DNA of 64,000 bases from Paludibacteraceae bacterium (GTDB lineage Bacteria; Bacteroidota; Bacteroidia; Bacteroidales; Paludibacteraceae). Made by a program: the position numbers and the translations under genes. Every line of letters begins with the position of its first letter. Within the stretch, counting starts at the first letter, position 1. This document shows, piece by piece, positions 61,319 to 64,000 of the stretch. The notes below the pieces were generated by a model. That model ran no database searches. It was not told the origin of the DNA and saw only the letters and a program-made list of their open reading frames with translations. The stretch lies in contig JAFZKQ010000015.1 in NCBI GenBank assembly GCA_017553575.1, positions 16,455 through 80,454 of the forward strand, read 5' to 3'.

Positions 61319-63166
61319 ATGAAACCACAATTTTACACTCTTCTGAAACGTTTTGTAGGAGCCTACAAGGGCTATGTCATCTTGAACATTGCCTGCAACA
61401 TCATCTCCACCGTTTTCAGCATCTTTTCGTTCGCCCTCATCATCCCGATTCTTGAAATCCTATTCAAGACCTCGCAAGCCACCTATACCTACCAACCTTT
61501 CGCTTGGGACGTCAACGTCATTAAGAACAACGCTTACTGGTGGGTCTCCAACTACATCGAACAAAACGGTGGCGTACAGACCTTGATGATTTTAGGCATC
61601 CTGCTCGTGGTGATGACTTTCCTGAAGACAAGCGTCGCCTATTTGGCCAGCTTCTTCATCATCCCGATGAGGACAGGCATTGTTCGCGATATGCGTAACC
61701 AGATGTACAAGAAAGTGGTAGACCTCAACTTGGGCTTCTATCATGACAAGCAGAAAGGTGACATCATCGCCCGCATGACGGGAGACGTGAACGAGGTGGA
61801 AGTCTCCATCATGAGTTCCATCGAGTTGCTCTCGAAGAATCCGATCATGATCATCGTCTACTTAAGCATCATGCTGATGCTGAGTTGGCAACTGACCCTC
61901 TTCGTGCTCGTCGTTCTTCCCATAGCAGGCGTCATCATGGGTAAGATCGGTAAATCACTCAAACGCTCCTCCAAGATTGCCCAAACACAGTTAGGACGAC
62001 TCCTCTCGCAGATCGAAGAGACCTTGGGAGGTTTGCGCGTCATCAAGGCATTTAATGCGGAGAAAGCCGTGGCCATTCGTTTCGGCGAGATGAACCAAGA
62101 TTTGACAGACACCAACACCCATGTGAACCGACGCTACGTCATGGCGCACCCTATGAGCGAGTTTCTCGGCACCACCACCATCGCCATCGTGCTCTTCTTC
62201 GGAGGAATGCTGATCTTGGGCGAATCGGAAGGCGGACTCTTGCCTATCACCTCCTCCCTATCGGCAGCCGAATTCATCTACTACCTCGTCATCTTCTACA
62301 GCATCATCAACCCTGCAAAGGATTTGACGAAGGCCCTCTACAGCATCGAGAAGGGTAAAGCCTCCTTGGAGCGTATCGACGTCATCCTCCAATCGGAGAA
62401 TCCGTTGAAAGAGGTGAAAGATCCTGTTGAGGCAAAACCGTTCCAAGACAAGATCGAGTACAAGGATGTCAGCTTCCGCTACAACGAGGATTGGGTACTG
62501 AAAAATATCAACCTGACCATCGAGAAGGGCAAGACCGTTGCCTTAGTCGGCCAGTCAGGTTCCGGAAAATCGACGTTGGTAGACCTGCTTCCTCGATTCT
62601 ACGATGTGGAGAAAGGTTCCATCACCATAGACGGCACCAACATCAAAAACCTGCGGTTGTGCGACCTCCGCTCCTACATGGGCAACGTCAACCAAGAGGC
62701 CATCCTCTTCAACGACACCGTCTTCAACAACATCACGTTCGGCGTAGAGAATGCCACGTTGGAGCAAGTGATCGAGGCTGCCAAGATTGCCAACGCCCAC
62801 GAGTTCATCATGGCCATGGAAGAGGGTTACCAGACCAACATCGGCGACCGTGGCGGCCGTCTTTCGGGAGGCCAACGCCAACGAATCAGCATCGCCAGAG
62901 CCATTCTGAAGAACCCTCCAATCCTAATCTTGGACGAGGCCACTTCCGCGCTCGACACGGAATCGGAGAAATTGGTGCAAGAGGCCATTGAACACCTCAT
63001 GAAAACCAGAACGACCATCGTCATCGCCCATCGGCTATCCACCATCCGTAGCGCAGACGAAATTTGCGTTATGCAAGACGGTGAAATCGTGGAACGGGGC
63101 AAACACGACGATTTGCTCGCCCTTAACGGTGTTTACAGGAAATTGCACGATATGCAATCTTTGTAA
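61319..63166 (+). CDS. MsbA-like ABC exporter (fused permease and ATPase)
   Basis: The 615-residue half-transporter has six membrane helices in residues ~15-340 (type IV ABC exporter fold). An ATPase domain follows. Walker A GQSGSGKST starts at residue 411, the signature LSGGQ is at 515-519, and Walker B ILILDEATSALD is near 530-541. The H-loop lies in IAHRLSTI. Length and sequence fit MsbA-type lipid flippases, which move lipid A core across the inner membrane, but close relatives export drugs or peptides. It is transcribed alone after purB. The substrate is not certain. Confidence 0.88.
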   Translation: MKPQFYTLLKRFVGAYKGYVILNIACNIISTVFSIFSFALIIPILEILFKTSQATYTYQPFAWDVNVIKNNAYWWVSNYIEQNGGVQTLMILGILLVVMTFLKTSVAYLASFFIIPMRTGIVRDMRNQMYKKVVDLNLGFYHDKQKGDIIARMTGDVNEVEVSIMSSIELLSKNPIMIIVYLSIMLMLSWQLTLFVLVVLPIAGVIMGKIGKSLKRSSKIAQTQLGRLLSQIEETLGGLRVIKAFNAEKAVAIRFGEMNQDLTDTNTHVNRRYVMAHPMSEFLGTTTIAIVLFFGGMLILGESEGGLLPITSSLSAAEFIYYLVIFYSIINPAKDLTKALYSIEKGKASLERIDVILQSENPLKEVKDPVEAKPFQDKIEYKDVSFRYNEDWVLKNINLTIEKGKTVALVGQSGSGKSTLVDLLPRFYDVEKGSITIDGTNIKNLRLCDLRSYMGNVNQEAILFNDTVFNNITFGVENATLEQVIEAAKIANAHEFIMAMEEGYQTNIGDRGGRLSGGQRQRISIARAILKNPPILILDEATSALDTESEKLVQEAIEHLMKTRTTIVIAHRLSTIRSADEICVMQDGEIVERGKHDDLLALNGVYRKLHDMQSL

Positions 63167-63228
63167 CCCACTAAGAATTAATAATTAAGAATCAATAATC
63201 GCAAGTCTACAAATAACAAAGGAGTCTT

Positions 63229-63357
63229 TTGGCACGGTATTTGTATCTCTATAGACAGAGTCGTGAGATTCCTTTATATAAGATTTGTAGTTTAGTTCTA
63301 AGTTGCACCCCAAAGGGTGTTTAAAAGCCACTTCCCCAAAAGTGGCTTTTATTTTTT
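63229..63357 (+). ncRNA. Putative small RNA with sigma-54-like promoter and terminator
   Basis: TTGGCACGGTATTTGTA (63229-63245) matches the sigma-54 -24/-12 element. GG (63231-63232) and GT (63243-63244) are separated by exactly 10 bp, with TGGCAC intact and TTGT for TTGC. About 12 bp later a transcript of ~100 nt would begin. It contains a CACCC/GGGTG hairpin (around 63306-63319) and ends in a strong terminator (AAAAGCCACTT/AAGTGGCTTTT, 63323-63350, then T7). No ORF with coding character lies within. An alternative reading is a sigma-ABfr promoter with a degenerate TATTTG. No RNA family was recognised. Confidence 0.45.
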
Positions 63358-63446
63358 TGAGGAATGCACGTCACGCAGCTTTCCAAAATAAGCAGGAAGA
63401 AATAACAACTTACCGATCCGTGACAAAACGTACAGAGCAAGGACAT

Positions 63447-63508
63447 AGACGAGGGAAAGGCTGGAAGCCTTCGTATCACACATCTCTTAGGGGTGGCTTC
63501 CTGTCACA
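63447..63508. repeat. Dispersed repeat, copy B
   Basis: The segment from AGACGAGG through AAAGGCTGGAAGCCTTCGTATC to TTAGGGGTGGCTTCC repeats, in reverse orientation, the core of the element at 17101-17161. The central spacer differs in length and sequence. No coding ORF is present. The rest of the 63167-63686 gap holds only the small RNA unit and the promoter at 63614. Confidence 0.65.
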
Positions 63509-63613
63509 CTGATTGGGAAGAACGTTCAACGACACAAGAAAAGTCAAATGAAATTCCATTACGACAAAATAAAAAATTTCGCGAAATCAGTATATAACAA
63601 CCACCCTAATTTG

Positions 63614-63621
63614 TATTTTTG
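63614..63621 (+). promoter_or_regulatory. -7 promoter element of the partial BspA-like gene
   Basis: TATTTTTG fits TAnnTTTG and lies 65 bp before the ATG at 63687. No clear -33 element was seen. Confidence 0.5.
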
Positions 63622-63686
63622 TAGAACGAGAAAAATAAAACAGACAAAGGTCAACCCATAAAAACCCACCTTTACCATTTCGGAGT

Positions 63687-64000
63687 ATGAAGCAAACACA
63701 TCCTAAAAAAGCAAACATCATCGCAGGTCTACTTTCGCTCTGTCTTACCCTATTCTGCCCGATGGCAAAGGCCGAGAAGGCCATCTACACTCTTCAAGGG
63801 AGAACGTTGATAATCAACGAAGGAGTGACAGAAATAAACGAAAAAGACTTTCCATCAGAAACAACCAGAGAGATTACCAAGGTGGAACTCCCCACCTCGT
63901 TACAAAAAATAGGCAATAGCACCTTTGCGTTCTGCACTTCGCTAAAAAGCATCAACCTGCCCCCATCCCTTACCGAAATTGGAGACTCGGCATTTTACTA
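63687..64000 (+). CDS. BspA-like LRR_5 protein, N-terminal part (cut by window edge)
   Basis: The reading frame begins MKQTHPKKANIIAGLLSLCL, a signal peptide that ends near MAKA (residue ~29). A first beta segment TLIINEGVTEINEKDF follows. LRR_5 repeats (VELPTSLQKIGNSTFAFC, SINLPPSLTEIGDSAFY) then run off the window. The first segment matches that of the BspA-like protein at 17983-18942 (TLMIQEGVTEFESLDF), so the two are paralogues. The C-terminal part and any sorting domain are not visible. Confidence 0.8.
   Translation, partial: MKQTHPKKANIIAGLLSLCLTLFCPMAKAEKAIYTLQGRTLIINEGVTEINEKDFPSETTREITKVELPTSLQKIGNSTFAFCTSLKSINLPPSLTEIGDSAFY

Overview
The window comes from an anaerobic member of the Bacteroidetes, most likely order Bacteroidales; no species can be named from it. 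The evidence is a Bacteroidetes-type division and cell-wall (dcw) cluster, promoters of the TTTG-N19/20-TAnnTTTG form, type IX secretion (T9SS) proteins and C-terminal sorting domains, BspA-type leucine-rich repeat proteins, a probable glycine-lipid pair, and a T9SS-tagged GH9 cellulase that suggests life on plant fibre, in a gut or similar habitat. MurE carries the DNPR motif of meso-diaminopimelate ligases.

Layout. 0-1.2 kb: the 3' end of purL, a palindromic repeat and a TonB C-terminal-domain fragment. 1.3-10.2 kb: a three-gene cell-surface operon made of a 2112-residue Ig-like repeat adhesin with a type B sorting domain, an OmpA/PD40 protein and a PorP/SprF protein. 10.2-10.95 kb: a gene-free stretch with two similar promoter-hairpin-terminator units that look like tandem small RNAs. 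10.97-16.9 kb: a membrane-anchored AraC regulator, a His/Cys-rich small protein with a ZnuD-like TonB-dependent receptor, and the GH9 cellulase. 17.0-18.95 kb: a nested palindromic repeat, a lipoprotein and a BspA-like protein. 19.0-34.8 kb, minus strand: mraZ-rsmH-ftsL-ftsI-murE-mraY-murD-ftsW-murG-murC-ftsQ-ftsA-ftsZ-yqeY, headed by a promoter with two tandem MraZ-type operator repeats.

35-41.5 kb: the glsA/glsB-like pair, an exported nitroreductase and an exported flavodoxin, ogt, a P-loop kinase, and small enzymes (VOC, GNAT, DUF3795, an ICMT-like methyltransferase), with a possible structured RNA at 39.6 kb. 41.5-46.1 kb: an M60-like metallopeptidase flanked by two copies of an LRR domain, divergent from a secreted protein. 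46.4-49.9 kb: carB, preceded by a leader whose short peptide ORF stops just before an intrinsic terminator, a pyrBI-style attenuation layout. 50.0-54.8 kb: an operon for a circularly permuted ATP-grasp enzyme, an alpha-E protein, a transglutaminase-like protease and two AstE/AspA-like (M14) proteins, one of which has lost its metal ligands. 55.2-58.1 kb: a secreted protein with five Cys-rich repeats and a small T9SS-tagged partner. 58.3-64 kb: a metallophosphoesterase, purB, an MsbA-like ABC transporter, a possible sigma-54-driven small RNA, a second copy of the dispersed repeat and the start of another BspA-like gene.

The strongest candidates for undescribed biology are the carB attenuator, the tandem small RNAs at 10.3 and 10.8 kb, the sigma-54-like RNA unit at 63.2 kb, the ATP-grasp operon with its pseudoenzyme, and the five-repeat Cys-rich protein. 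No tRNA, rRNA, CRISPR array, insertion sequence or prophage was recognised.
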